Origin: Flavobacterium sp. Root901
Lineage (GTDB): Bacteria; Bacteroidota; Bacteroidia; Flavobacteriales; Flavobacteriaceae
DNA: 64,000 bases
Direction of reading: 5' to 3'
Assembly (NCBI RefSeq): GCF_001429765.1
Contig: NZ_LMJB01000006.1
Location: forward strand, 248,001 to 312,000
A program made the position numbers and the translations under genes. Under the pieces are notes generated by a model. That model did no database searches. It saw nothing but the letters and a program-made list of their open reading frames with translations, and was not told where the DNA came from. How positions within the stretch are numbered: position 1 is the first letter of the stretch; each line of letters starts with the position of its first letter. Of the stretch, positions 34,425 to 43,405 are shown piece after piece.

Positions 34425-35330
34425 TTAAATTCTGAAGATTCCTCCAACAGCAATAATTCTCTGAAAGAATAAAAAGTGTTGAGAAGCTTTATCATCATTA
34501 CTCATTGTAGTTTTGATATCTTTCATATCGATATAACCGCCTTTTAATTCACCCTGAACATAGAAGTGCTTAAAGAAAGTAATATTTAGACCTGCTTTTG
34601 CAGAAACACCGTAACCGGAAACATGAAAATCATCATGACGTTCTTTGCCTAAAACAGTTGCATTTGTTTTTGGATATAAAACTCCTGCACCCAAACCTTC
34701 GGTTAAGTTAATCTGAACTTTGTCTATATTTGGCAGACTAAACAATTTTGAAATATCGTCAAATCTGGAAACCTCGGTATTAATATAGTTCAAACCATCT
34801 GTATGTTCGTACATCAAAAATGCAGGATTGCCTGGTTGAATAGTACCTTTATCAAAACCACCTTCCTGAGCGCCATTTTGGGACATATCCACAGGCGTGT
34901 TGTCATAATGTCCATTGTAGATAGAACCAGATTGATCAGCAGGTAAATTAATATCACCACTAACATTTGCAATTTGATTTTGTGTCATTACATATTTCAT
35001 GTGGTCGACACCAATTGTAACGCTGTAGTGATCACTAAAAAAATATCCTAATCTCAAATTGGTTTGCGGAATAGTCATATTTGCAGGATTAATATAATCT
35101 ACATGCCATCCTTTTGGTTTGTCATGAGCTTTCATATCAGAAACTGTAAAGTTGTAATCCTTACCTCTAAAATTCACATCAGATTTTGAGTAACTTTCTC
35201 TATTACCGCCCCAAGTAACAAAGAATTTTCCTTTGTTGTGAGCTGTATATTTTTGTACAGGTATTTCTTCCTGAGCAAATGTGTTTAAAGAAACACAAGT
35301 CAGTAAGAAAAATAAAAATTTTGTTTTCAA
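34425..35330 (-). CDS. Outer-membrane beta-barrel protein
   Basis: 301 residues with a clear signal peptide (MKTKFLFFLLTCVSLNTFAQ). Alternating amphipathic strands (KGKFFVTWGGNRESYS, TNLRLGYFFSDHYSVTIGVDHMKYV, GAGVLYPKTNATV, GVSAKAGLNITFFKHFYVQGELKGGYIDM) and a terminal strand FQRIIAVGGIFRI point to a small outer-membrane barrel. Function unknown. It lies 18 bases after kdsA, so it probably shares that transcript, which may tie it to envelope assembly. Confidence 0.75.
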   Translation of the reverse strand: MKTKFLFFLLTCVSLNTFAQEEIPVQKYTAHNKGKFFVTWGGNRESYSKSDVNFRGKDYNFTVSDMKAHDKPKGWHVDYINPANMTIPQTNLRLGYFFSDHYSVTIGVDHMKYVMTQNQIANVSGDINLPADQSGSIYNGHYDNTPVDMSQNGAQEGGFDKGTIQPGNPAFLMYEHTDGLNYINTEVSRFDDISKLFSLPNIDKVQINLTEGLGAGVLYPKTNATVLGKERHDDFHVSGYGVSAKAGLNITFFKHFYVQGELKGGYIDMKDIKTTMSNDDKASQHFLFFQRIIAVGGIFRI

Positions 35331-35348
35331 CGAAATTGGTATTAAAAT

Positions 35349-36167
35349 TTAAAATGAGTTAACTGTTTTTCTGATAGCAACCAGCTTCGTCATTAAACCT
35401 TCAAAATAGTCTAAATGAAGCATGTTAGCGCCATCACTTTTTGCGTTTGCAGGATCAAAATGCGTCTCGATAAAAATACCGTCAACACCAACTGCAATAC
35501 CAGCTTTTGCAACAGTTTCAATCATATCAGGTCTTCCGCCCGTAACTCCTGCAGTTTGGTTTGGCTGTTGTAATGAATGCGTAACGTCTAATACTGTTGT
35601 TGCATATTGCTGCATAGTTGGAATTCCTCTAAAGTCAACAATCATGTCCTGATAGCCAAACATGGTACCACGATCTGTAACAATAACATTTTCGTTATGG
35701 CAGTCTAATACTTTTTGGACAGCATGTTTCATACTTTCCGGACTCATAAATTGTCCTTTTTTCAGGTTTACTGTTTTTCCGGTATTTGCTGCAGCGACAA
35801 CTAAGTCTGTCTGGCGAACTAAAAATGCTGGAATTTGTAAAACATCAACGTATTGTGCCGCCATGTCAGCGTCTTCGTTTGTATGAATGTCTGTAACGGT
35901 TGGAATGTGAAAAGTTTCTGAAACTTTTCTTAAGATTTTTAAAGCTTTTTCGTCTCCAATTCCTGAGAAACTATCAATTCTGGAACGGTTCGCTTTTTTA
36001 AAAGATCCTTTAAAAACATAAGGAATCTGAAGATTGTCGGTAATACCAACTAATTTTTCAGCAATTCTAAGCGCCATTTCTTCTCCTTCGATAGCGCAAG
36101 GCCCCGCCAATAAAAAGAAATTTCCGCTGTCAGTATGCTTGATTTGTGGAATATGTTGTAAGTTCAT
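35349..36167 (-). CDS. kdsA: 3-deoxy-8-phosphooctulonate synthase (KDO-8-P synthase)
   Basis: 272 residues from the ATG at 36167. Six more codons are open upstream to 36185, but a TAnnTTTG box at 36188-36195 puts transcription start at about that point, so the shorter start is preferred. Conserved segments are FLLAGPCAIEGEE, YVFKGSFKKANRSRIDSFSG, DIHTNEDADMAAQYVDVLQIPAFLVRQTDL and TDRGTMFGYQDMIVDFRG. It condenses phosphoenolpyruvate and arabinose 5-phosphate for the lipopolysaccharide core. Confidence 0.97.
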   Translation of the reverse strand: MNLQHIPQIKHTDSGNFFLLAGPCAIEGEEMALRIAEKLVGITDNLQIPYVFKGSFKKANRSRIDSFSGIGDEKALKILRKVSETFHIPTVTDIHTNEDADMAAQYVDVLQIPAFLVRQTDLVVAAANTGKTVNLKKGQFMSPESMKHAVQKVLDCHNENVIVTDRGTMFGYQDMIVDFRGIPTMQQYATTVLDVTHSLQQPNQTAGVTGGRPDMIETVAKAGIAVGVDGIFIETHFDPANAKSDGANMLHLDYFEGLMTKLVAIRKTVNSF

Positions 36168-36187
36168 AAAATTATTTTTTTGCAATG

Positions 36188-36195
36188 CAAAGGTA
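36188..36195 (-). promoter_or_regulatory. -7 box TACCTTTG of kdsA
   Basis: Exact TAnnTTTG match, 21 bases before the preferred ATG at 36167. Confidence 0.6.
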
Positions 36196-36422
36196 GTTAT
36201 GATTTATGAATAGCGGATGAAGATTTAAGATTATTTTAAGATCAGCTTTGTTAAAATTGTAATACTTTTCTTCGTATAATTGTTTTTGAAATTTTTTATA
36301 AGAGTTTCTCGACAAACAATTTTTCTTAATATTTGGAAAGAAAGAAAATAATGAGATTTAAAAACCATTATTTTTAATTAGGATATTATTCTAATTACTA
36401 TAACTTTTCAGTAATTTTTTAA

Positions 36423-36749
36423 TCAATTGTTAGATTTCTTATCATGAGATTTTTTAATAAAATACTGTACGATAATTACAATCAAAAGAATAATCGTAAA
36501 TAAGAATGCAAACGCAACTATTGGCAATATTCCCATTCCACATCTATACGGCCTACCTTCGAGACTTTTTGTAAAATTATAAGACGCAATATAAAAGGCA
36601 ATAACAGAAAAAATAATTTGCGAAATGAGGCTGATGAAAGTTATTGTTCCAAAACTTTTAGATATTGTTTTATGAATTGCTTTTTCACCATAAAACAACT
36701 GGAATAATAAAGGTAAGAGAATGAAAATAAAAGGAGATATTCCGAACAT
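36423..36749 (-). CDS. Hypothetical membrane protein
   Basis: 108 residues with three hydrophobic segments (about 3-16, 33-54 and 75-98) and a basic C-terminal tail. No family recognised. It follows the lipoprotein gene by 35 bases on the same strand and may be co-transcribed. The 236 bases between it and kdsA hold only the kdsA promoter and AT-rich sequence. Confidence 0.6.
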   Translation of the reverse strand: MFGISPFIFILLPLLFQLFYGEKAIHKTISKSFGTITFISLISQIIFSVIAFYIASYNFTKSLEGRPYRCGMGILPIVAFAFLFTIILLIVIIVQYFIKKSHDKKSNN

Positions 36750-36784
36750 ACTGAAAAAATGATGGTTTATATAATCTATAATTT

Positions 36785-37237
36785 TTACTCTTTCTTCAAA
36801 CTCAATCCCATCGGAACCATTAAAATTCCTTTTTCATAAATATTCAAATACAGCGTAACAGGCTTTTTTTGGCCTTCCCAGGTAAGTTCATATACATTTA
36901 AAAATCCGGCTCCCATATTGCTTCTTTTAGTTGGAAAAGGACAGCAGGTTTCTAATCGTTTGTAAGTGATTTTTTCTCCATTTGGTCCTGCTAAAGCATT
37001 CAGAAAACGAACTTCGTTTACCGTTTCATCCAGAGTATTTCTAAAGAATATATTTATTGGATAATCAGGGTCATAACCGTATTTTTTATCCTTGCTGAAT
37101 TGCGTGATAATAAATGTATTATTTTTATTTAAGATTAAATCCGGAGCATTGTCATCTACATTTTTTAAAGTCGATTTTGTACTTATACAAGAAGTTACTG
37201 TAATCAATAAAAGAATAAAAAGACTTACTTTTTTCAT
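36785..37237 (-). CDS. Small conserved lipoprotein
   Basis: 150 residues. Lipoprotein signal with the cysteine near residue 17 (LITVTSCISTKS). A compact beta-rich domain follows with FLNALAGPNGEKI, a paired-cysteine ETCCPFPTK and VYELTWEGQKKPVTLYLNIYE. I recall relatives carrying the label 2-dehydro-3-deoxyphosphooctonate aldolase, apparently because they sit near kdsA; nothing in this sequence resembles an aldolase barrel, and the length is far too short. Function unknown. Confidence 0.7.
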   Translation of the reverse strand: MKKVSLFILLLITVTSCISTKSTLKNVDDNAPDLILNKNNTFIITQFSKDKKYGYDPDYPINIFFRNTLDETVNEVRFLNALAGPNGEKITYKRLETCCPFPTKRSNMGAGFLNVYELTWEGQKKPVTLYLNIYEKGILMVPMGLSLKKE

Positions 37238-37352
37238 GGTTGAGGTTTATTTTGGTCACACAAATGTAAAAGGTTTTTAGTACCGATTGTAAAATCAAAA
37301 AAGAAAAATAAACTCTCTGATAATTTTTTTTAGCTGTATTATCAGTGTGCTT

Positions 37353-38030
37353 TTATATTTCCTTTTTTGAATTCAGTTTTAATATACCCTTTACAATCAG
37401 ATATTGTGCCACAAGATAAGTCAGCATGATAATAAATGAACTTTTTTGAACTGGCATATGAAACTTATTGATTGCCAAAATACTATCTGAAACAACAAAA
37501 AATAAAGCACCAAAAAACACATATTGATTTGCCGGTTTTTTCCAGATTAAAAGTCCATTATAGGAAAATAAAAGCATAACCGAAATTACACTGGCATAAA
37601 CAATTACCGGAATTTTTAAATCGCCTAATGCCGGAAGTAAAACATACAGCATTCCAGTTAAATAACAAGCAATTACGATGCTTCCAATGCCAAAAATTAC
37701 AGCATTTCTTTTGATTTTTTCTTTGGCCTGTTTATTAAAAAGCAGGCAGTAAATGATATGAGAAATCAGAAAAGAAACTAATCCCAGAATAAAATAAATC
37801 TCAGCGATATCTGAAAAAAGTAAAATAACATCGCCAATCCATGAAAACAACAAGGCACTTAACAGGATATTTTGAGTTGGAAATTTTTTAGAAAAATAAA
37901 CTCCTGCAATTAATAATGGAATTAATATCGGTTTTAAATAACAGTCGATACTTTCATATCCAAGATATAAAAGCAGCAAATAAATAAAGCTGAAAGCGAT
38001 ATAAATTTTAAAAAATACAGCGTTTTTCAT
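37353..38030 (-). CDS. YhhN-family lysoplasmalogenase
   Basis: 225 residues with about eight hydrophobic segments, an integral membrane protein. The YhhN/TMEM86 family features are present: LFSWIGDVILLF near residue 60, FILGLVSFLISHIIYCLLF near 80, and FFGALFFVVSDSILAINKF near 175, with the family's conserved acidic residues. Characterised members hydrolyse the vinyl-ether bond of lysoplasmalogens. Its ATG overlaps the stop of the upstream hydroxylase by one base (TAATG), so the two are translationally coupled. Confidence 0.88.
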   Translation of the reverse strand: MKNAVFFKIYIAFSFIYLLLLYLGYESIDCYLKPILIPLLIAGVYFSKKFPTQNILLSALLFSWIGDVILLFSDIAEIYFILGLVSFLISHIIYCLLFNKQAKEKIKRNAVIFGIGSIVIACYLTGMLYVLLPALGDLKIPVIVYASVISVMLLFSYNGLLIWKKPANQYVFFGALFFVVSDSILAINKFHMPVQKSSFIIMLTYLVAQYLIVKGILKLNSKKEI

Positions 38031-39316
38031 TATGCGGTTTGTGAATTTATGGTTTGGTTTTGGTTCATTCTAAATTCAACCGTTACAAAATAAATGGTGG
38101 TTAAGAATGACAGACTCAGATATCCCAGAATTATATAATTGCTTAGAGAAAAAACAGTATTTAAACCAAACCAATCGCCGTAAAATCCAATAATGGCGAT
38201 CGCGATCGATAATCTGAAACCTTCCCATACAATGGCAAACTTGCTTTTGTCCATTAATTCTGAATTGCTGTAAATGGTAACTAAAATAAAAAATCCATAG
38301 ACAAAAATATTTGGAAGACCAATTTTGGCAATATTGTCAAAAAGATAACTCACAAACAAAAGTGTGATTAAAATTTGCATAACCGACCAGTAAATAAGCT
38401 TTTGCGAATTTTGGGTTCCGTATTTTTCAAAGTTAAAAACGTCTTCAATTTTGTTTACAGGATATTTTTGTTCAAAATTTTCGGGTCTCCATCCTGTTGG
38501 TTTAAACCAAATGGTGAGTTTATCTTTCCAGCTTTCAGCACGCCATGCATCTTTTATTAATAAGGTCAAATGCTGAAAATTTATTTTAATCGGATTCCAT
38601 GTATTTGCGGGTCTTGTAATTCCAAAAACCGGAGGAACATCATCTAATTCTTCCTGAAAAGTCCCAAAAAGTTTATCCCAGAAAATAAAAATTTGTGAAT
38701 GATTTTTATCTAAATACTCGGGATTTATAGCATGATGAACCCGATGATGGGATGGTGTAACCAAAATATGCTCCACAAATCCCATTTTTTTAATATGTTT
38801 AGTATGATACCAAAATTGCAAAAATAAATGGAGTGGAAGTGTAATAGCAATTACAGAAGCCGGAACACCCAATAAAGCTGCAGGAATTAATAAAAAAGTA
38901 AATAGATTAACTAAACTCGCAATAGGTTGTCGGAGTGCGCAGGCGAGATTAAACTCTTCACTGCTGTGATGAATCGCATGTTTGTTCCAGAGAAAATTAA
39001 TTTGATGTGCCAGCCTGTGGCTCCAGTAACCATAAAAATCAATGACAAAAAAGGCAATAATATAAGATACAACATTGGCTTCCTGATGAAAAACAGCAAT
39101 TTTAGAAACCAGCCATTCATACGATAGAAAGGTAACACTTAGTCCTAAAACATCTTTTACAGAATTGGTAATTCCGGAGCTGATACTCGAAACACTGTCA
39201 ATTAATGGAGCAGTATCGTTTTTTTTGTAAATACCGTAAATCTTTTCAATTACAATTAAAACTAAAAAAACCGGCATTGCGATAATCAATATTTTGCCAT
39301 ATTCTTCCATAAACAT
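38030..39316 (-). CDS. Sterol desaturase/fatty acid hydroxylase family protein, alkylglycerol-monooxygenase-like
   Basis: 428 residues with membrane segments at about 8-25, 85-100, 125-160 and 305-410. The three histidine boxes of the di-iron hydroxylases are present: HRLAHQ near 103, NKHAIHHSSEEFN near 112 and SHHRVHHAIN near 188. The long C-terminal membrane part matches the size and layout of alkylglycerol monooxygenase (TMEM195) relatives, not the shorter sterol desaturases. That enzyme hydroxylates the O-alkyl carbon of ether lipids so the bond breaks. Overlap with the YhhN gene supports an ether-lipid role. A second ATG lies two codons in; either start is possible. Confidence 0.85.
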   Translation of the reverse strand: MFMEEYGKILIIAMPVFLVLIVIEKIYGIYKKNDTAPLIDSVSSISSGITNSVKDVLGLSVTFLSYEWLVSKIAVFHQEANVVSYIIAFFVIDFYGYWSHRLAHQINFLWNKHAIHHSSEEFNLACALRQPIASLVNLFTFLLIPAALLGVPASVIAITLPLHLFLQFWYHTKHIKKMGFVEHILVTPSHHRVHHAINPEYLDKNHSQIFIFWDKLFGTFQEELDDVPPVFGITRPANTWNPIKINFQHLTLLIKDAWRAESWKDKLTIWFKPTGWRPENFEQKYPVNKIEDVFNFEKYGTQNSQKLIYWSVMQILITLLFVSYLFDNIAKIGLPNIFVYGFFILVTIYSNSELMDKSKFAIVWEGFRLSIAIAIIGFYGDWFGLNTVFSLSNYIILGYLSLSFLTTIYFVTVEFRMNQNQTINSQTA

Positions 39317-39327
39317 CGTATTTCGTT

Positions 39328-39335
39328 CAAATATA
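39328..39335 (-). promoter_or_regulatory. -7 box TATATTTG before the hydroxylase/YhhN pair
   Basis: TAnnTTTG match 12 bases upstream of the first ATG (18 before the second). Confidence 0.4.
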
Positions 39336-39413
39336 TAATAAAATAGAATGCATTTTGCAATATTTGCAATTTAACCGCTTTTTTATATTATTTAACGAAA
39401 AAAGAATGGAAGG

Positions 39414-40925
39414 TTATTGAGGCTCAAAAGGAAATTTAACAGCGTAATATTTTGATACTTTGTCTTTCTTTATATTAAATTGTACGGCTTCTTTAATGAT
39501 TTGAAACGAGTCGTATTTTAATTCCAGGAGTATTTGGCTGTCTGAATTTAAAACTCCGTATTTATTGTTTTTCTTTACAACAAACTCTCCTGTACCATAA
39601 ATTTCTTTGATGTAATCGTATTCCGCCGGAATTACAATTTTATTTTCATTGCTTAAAACTCCAATTTTGTTTTGGGAATTAAAAACCTGATAATTGCTTT
39701 TTTTAAAACCGCCGAAACGGAACTCCTCTTTAATGAATTCTCCAACAATGATTTCTGTTTTCGTATAACTGTTATTTGCAACGGTTAGAAGATATTCTTT
39801 TGAATTTTTAACGGCAAATATTTTATTTTGAGCAGCAGTATAAAACTCATAATCTTCTGGAATTATTACCTGGCCGTCAGCAGAAAACAAACCGTTTTTA
39901 TCTTCAGCATTTGTTGTAATGTGATAATTATAAAATTGCTGTACAGACTTATATGAAATCGGAATTATTTCTTTCTCTAAATAAGGATTTATAATACCTT
40001 TTAAATTTCCTTTAGAAACTTCATATTGATTTTTAAATGAAATGCTGTCTTTGTAAAAAACGCCATATACGGTATCATAAATTAAGGGTTTCAAAACAGA
40101 GTCTCTTTTATCAACAAGACCTTCTTTTCCATCTTTTTTTACCTCGTAAATTGAATTTGAAAATTGAATATCATCATATTTACATTCAATTTCATATTGT
40201 CCGGATGAATTTATTACACCTTTCTTTTTGGTGATATTATTAACAATGATATAAGTGTCAGGTGCAATTACGCTTTCAAACTGATGGTTTTTTATTGAAT
40301 TTAAAACAATATTTCCCGAAGGATCTATTATCAGCGTGTTTTTGTTTTGAAGCGTTACAATTGCCCTTTGATATTCAAAATAATCAATATTTAATGCTTT
40401 AAAATTGGTAATTTGTTTTCCCGTAGAACTAAATAAATCAATGGTATTGTTTACCTGAACAAAGAGGATTTTATTATTGTTCATTATATAATCGTATTTA
40501 ACAGGTAAAACAGGTTTGTTGTCAATATCTATGACACCTGTTTTGTTTCCTTTTGAAATACGCACCAGACCATTTCCCAAATAAAAAACATCTTCATATT
40601 CAAATGGAATTTTAATATGGTTTTGTAAATCAATAAAACCTCTTTTAAATTTTTTATTGACTTTAATCCCGGCTTCAAATACATTTTTAAGATCGTCTAA
40701 AGTCGCTATATATTCATAATTGGGTTTGATAATTACATTTCCAACAGAGTCTATCAGCCCCATTTTTCCTTTAAAGGTTCTAAACGCAGCATAACCATTT
40801 TTAAAATCAGAGACATATTCGTATGTTTTATTATCGGTTAATTGTTTCCGAAGAGTATCAAATTTAGACTGGCCTTTTGAATTCAAGAATACAAAGAATG
40901 TTATTAAAAATAAGATATTTCTCAT
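39414..40925 (-). CDS. WG-repeat protein, secreted
   Basis: 503 residues with a short signal peptide (about 1-18). Almost the whole protein is WG-type repeats, about nine, each a G-hydrophobic-I/L-D/N step, a strand such as VIIKPNYEYI, and a loop: GLIDSVGN, GFIDLQNH, GVIDIDNK, GVINSSGQ, GLVDKRDS, GIINPYLE, GLFSADGQ, GVLSNENK and GVLNSDSQ. WG proteins are common in Bacteroidota and are thought to be binding scaffolds. No enzyme domain. Flanked by a terminator on the upstream side. Confidence 0.85.
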   Translation of the reverse strand: MRNILFLITFFVFLNSKGQSKFDTLRKQLTDNKTYEYVSDFKNGYAAFRTFKGKMGLIDSVGNVIIKPNYEYIATLDDLKNVFEAGIKVNKKFKRGFIDLQNHIKIPFEYEDVFYLGNGLVRISKGNKTGVIDIDNKPVLPVKYDYIMNNNKILFVQVNNTIDLFSSTGKQITNFKALNIDYFEYQRAIVTLQNKNTLIIDPSGNIVLNSIKNHQFESVIAPDTYIIVNNITKKKGVINSSGQYEIECKYDDIQFSNSIYEVKKDGKEGLVDKRDSVLKPLIYDTVYGVFYKDSISFKNQYEVSKGNLKGIINPYLEKEIIPISYKSVQQFYNYHITTNAEDKNGLFSADGQVIIPEDYEFYTAAQNKIFAVKNSKEYLLTVANNSYTKTEIIVGEFIKEEFRFGGFKKSNYQVFNSQNKIGVLSNENKIVIPAEYDYIKEIYGTGEFVVKKNNKYGVLNSDSQILLELKYDSFQIIKEAVQFNIKKDKVSKYYAVKFPFEPQ

Positions 40926-40946
40926 AATTTTAAATTAATGCAAACA

Positions 40947-40991
40947 AAAACGCATTCTCTAATTCAATGCAGAATAAACAGAATGCGTTTT
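40947..40991 (-). terminator. Terminator after clpS
   Basis: Eleven-base perfect stem AAAACGCATTC/GAATGCGTTTT (40947-40957 with 40981-40991) with T runs, between clpS and the WG-repeat gene. Confidence 0.75.
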
Positions 40992-41007
40992 TTAAGTTAT
41001 TTACAAA

Positions 41008-41283
41008 TTAAACAATTTCGGCGCTCAGTCCGGCTTCCAAAAGTTGTGTACATTGAGGTTTTAATTTATCCATTGGCCCTGTTTTTACAGTGCATTTTCC
41101 GTTGTAATGTACAATTAAAGAACATTGTTCTGCTTGTTCAGATGTGTGGTTGCATACACGCATTAAGGTTTCAATTACATGGTCAAAAGTGTTTACGTCG
41201 TCGTTGTACACAATGATTTCGTTGTTGAATCCCGTCGCTTCTTTTTCGCGAACTTTTTCTCTTACTTTTTCTTTAGTACTCAT
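41008..41283 (-). CDS. clpS: ATP-dependent Clp protease adaptor ClpS
   Basis: 91 residues with a charged N-terminal extension and the ClpS core: IIVYNDDVNTFDHVIETLM (the N-degron binding YNDDVNTFD motif), a middle Glu-Gln helix and KLKPQCTQLLEAGLSAEIV. It delivers N-end-rule substrates to ClpA/ClpC. It lies 38 bases after prmA on the same strand. Confidence 0.96.
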   Translation of the reverse strand: MSTKEKVREKVREKEATGFNNEIIVYNDDVNTFDHVIETLMRVCNHTSEQAEQCSLIVHYNGKCTVKTGPMDKLKPQCTQLLEAGLSAEIV

Positions 41284-41321
41284 TTATTTAATTTTTATTG
41301 TACTGTTGTAATTACTAATAA

Positions 41322-42155
41322 CTAATTTACGTATTTTAATGAAACCCAGTTGTTTCTTTGAAATTTTTTAACATAGGTCAAGCCTTTTTCAGTGCACGAA
41401 GCATCGATAAACGGAATGTCTTCTTCATAAAAACCGCTAAATAATATAGTGCCATTAGGGTTTAAACTGTCTACATAAGCCTGCATGTCGTTTAGCAAAA
41501 TGTTTCTGTTAATGTTAGCAATAATCAAATCGTATTTTTTTCCTGCTAATAAAGCGGCGTCGCCCTCATAAACGGCGATATGCTTACAATTATTGCGTTC
41601 CGCGTTTTCAATAGAATTCAGGTAACACCAGTTATCAATATCAATAGCATCAATTGGCTGGGCGCCTTTCATTTCAGCCAAAATGGCTAAAATTGCTGTT
41701 CCGCAGCCCATATCAAGGGTTTTTAAACCTTTGACATCCATTTCGAGCAAATGCTGAATCATCATGTGTGTAGTTTCATGATGACCGGTTCCAAAACTCA
41801 TTTTTGGTTCGATAACAATATCAAATTCTGCATCGGTTTTTGGATGAAAAGGAGCGCGGACATGGCATTTTCCGTCAACATCGATAGGCTCAAAATTCTT
41901 TTCCCATTCTTCATTCCAGTTTACCTGATCGATTTCTTCAATTGTATAATTAATTTTAAATTCTTCAGATTGTAAAATATAAATATCATCCAGAATATTC
42001 TCATCCCATAAATCTTTCTTTACAAAAGCCGAAATTCCGTTTTCAGTTTCTGTAAAACTTTCAAACGCTTTTTCACCTAATTCAGCCACTAAAATTTCTG
42101 ATCCAAGTTCTTTTGGCTCAATCGTAAAATGATATCCTAAATATATATTTGACAT
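41322..42155 (-). CDS. prmA: Ribosomal protein L11 methyltransferase
   Basis: 277 residues from the ATG at 42155 (MSNIYLGYHFTIEP). The frame extends to 42224, but a TACCTTTG -7 box at 42171-42178 lies inside that extension, so it is untranslated. The N-terminal L11-binding domain is followed by the class I methyltransferase core: MSFGTGHHETTHMM, LKTLDMGCGTAILAI and DLIIANINRNILL, the family's DxIxANI-type catalytic motif. It trimethylates L11. Confidence 0.96.
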   Translation of the reverse strand: MSNIYLGYHFTIEPKELGSEILVAELGEKAFESFTETENGISAFVKKDLWDENILDDIYILQSEEFKINYTIEEIDQVNWNEEWEKNFEPIDVDGKCHVRAPFHPKTDAEFDIVIEPKMSFGTGHHETTHMMIQHLLEMDVKGLKTLDMGCGTAILAILAEMKGAQPIDAIDIDNWCYLNSIENAERNNCKHIAVYEGDAALLAGKKYDLIIANINRNILLNDMQAYVDSLNPNGTILFSGFYEEDIPFIDASCTEKGLTYVKKFQRNNWVSLKYVN

Positions 42156-42170
42156 AGATAATTTTTTTTG

Positions 42171-42178
42171 CAAAGGTA
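42171..42178 (-). promoter_or_regulatory. -7 box TACCTTTG of prmA
   Basis: Exact TAnnTTTG match 16 bases upstream of the prmA ATG; divergent to the box at 42234-42241. Confidence 0.6.
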
Positions 42179-42233
42179 TGAATACAAAGGAGAAGTTGTT
42201 TATAAAAAATAATATTCTTATCAAAATTAATAG

Positions 42234-42241
42234 TACTTTTG
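42234..42241 (+). promoter_or_regulatory. -7 box TACTTTTG of the 42269 gene
   Basis: Exact TAnnTTTG match 28 bases before the ATG; forms a divergent pair with the prmA promoter. Confidence 0.55.
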
Positions 42242-42268
42242 AATTTTAATTTGTAAGATTTTTAATAT

Positions 42269-43405
42269 ATGAAAAGTGTTTTGGTTATTTTACTTTTTTT
42301 CATGCTTAATGGAGTTGGTTGTGAGAGTGAACATCATGTAATAAGGTCATTTTGTTATTGGAAAACCAATTTGTATTTTCAAAAAGAAGAAGATTCATTA
42401 CTTAAAAAAATGGATGTAAAACATCTTTATGTGCGTTTTTTTGATGTTGACTGGAATCCTTATACTAAAGAAGCTTTGCCGGTTGCTACAATTAATGATA
42501 TCATGTTAAATGAAATAAATCCGGAAATAACGCCAGCTATTTTTATTACAAATGAAGTGGTGCTCAAGGCAAACAAAAAACAGCTCGACAGCCTGGGAAT
42601 AAGAATTGGAAAACGTGTTCAGGAAATAGGCCAGAAAATGAATGAATACATCGCTCAGAAAAAAGCTTATAAAATTGCTTATCCGGACAATTATTATAAA
42701 CAAAAGGATTATAAGCAGATAAATTACGATTCGGTAAAATCAATAGAGCTGGCAAAATTAAAAGTTGATTTTAAAGAAATACTGATTGACTGCGACTGGA
42801 CAGAAAAATCAAAAGAAAATTATTTTTATCTATTAAAACAGATTAAGAAAAATTCTGCATCGTCGAAAATTGCGGCAACCATTAGACTCTGGCAGTATAA
42901 ATACGCAGAAAAAGCGGGAACACCGCCAGTTGATAAAGGATTATTAATGTGTTATAATCTGACAAAACCGGATGATTTTAAAACTAAAAACTCAATTGGT
43001 ACAAGTGATGAACTGGCAGAATATATTACTCATTCCGATTATAAATTAAAATTAGATATTGCCTTGCCGCTTTATAGCTGGGCAGTTGTTTTTAGAGGAA
43101 ATCAGTTTAAAGGAATTTTATCTGATTACGACAATCTGATGACAGACACTCTTAAATTAAGAAAATCAGATACAGATAAATATGTTTTGCAGGACGATAT
43201 ACTTGTTGGACAGACTTATTTAAGAAACGGTGATGAAATTAGAATTGAAAAAATTTCAGATAAAGAACTGGATAAAATGATTTCGATTGTAAAAAGTAAA
43301 ATTAAAATTGATGATGAGACCAAAGTCACATTTTTCTCTTTTGATAAAAAATATATAAACGATTATGGAACACAAAATATATCAGAGTATTATGCGCGTT
43401 TTTAA
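42269..43405 (+). CDS. Unrecognised exported protein, TIM-barrel-like
   Basis: 378 residues with a signal sequence (MKSVLVILLFFMLNGVGC); the cysteine at 18 may be lipidated, though the lipobox is weak. Segments such as KHLYVRFFDVDWNP, EITPAIFITNEV, FKEILIDCDWTEKSKENYFYLLKQIKK and KLDIALPLYSWAVVFRG look like successive beta strands of a TIM barrel, and IDCDWTE recalls the acidic strand of GH18-type barrels without matching their catalytic pattern. Function not assigned. It overlaps the next gene by 14 bases, so both act from one transcript. Confidence 0.65.
   Translation: MKSVLVILLFFMLNGVGCESEHHVIRSFCYWKTNLYFQKEEDSLLKKMDVKHLYVRFFDVDWNPYTKEALPVATINDIMLNEINPEITPAIFITNEVVLKANKKQLDSLGIRIGKRVQEIGQKMNEYIAQKKAYKIAYPDNYYKQKDYKQINYDSVKSIELAKLKVDFKEILIDCDWTEKSKENYFYLLKQIKKNSASSKIAATIRLWQYKYAEKAGTPPVDKGLLMCYNLTKPDDFKTKNSIGTSDELAEYITHSDYKLKLDIALPLYSWAVVFRGNQFKGILSDYDNLMTDTLKLRKSDTDKYVLQDDILVGQTYLRNGDEIRIEKISDKELDKMISIVKSKIKIDDETKVTFFSFDKKYINDYGTQNISEYYARF

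Noticed and set aside
36785..37237. KDO-8-P phosphatase or aldolase label for the lipoprotein near kdsA
   Set aside because: 150 residues with a lipobox and no barrel motif; proximity to kdsA is the only link.
38375..39138. Small ORFs opposite or overlapping the hydroxylase gene
   Set aside because: Shadows of the histidine-box gene in other frames.
43365..43391. ATG at 43365 as start of the 767-residue protein
   Set aside because: It puts nine residues before the signal peptide; ATG 43392 starts exactly at a typical signal.
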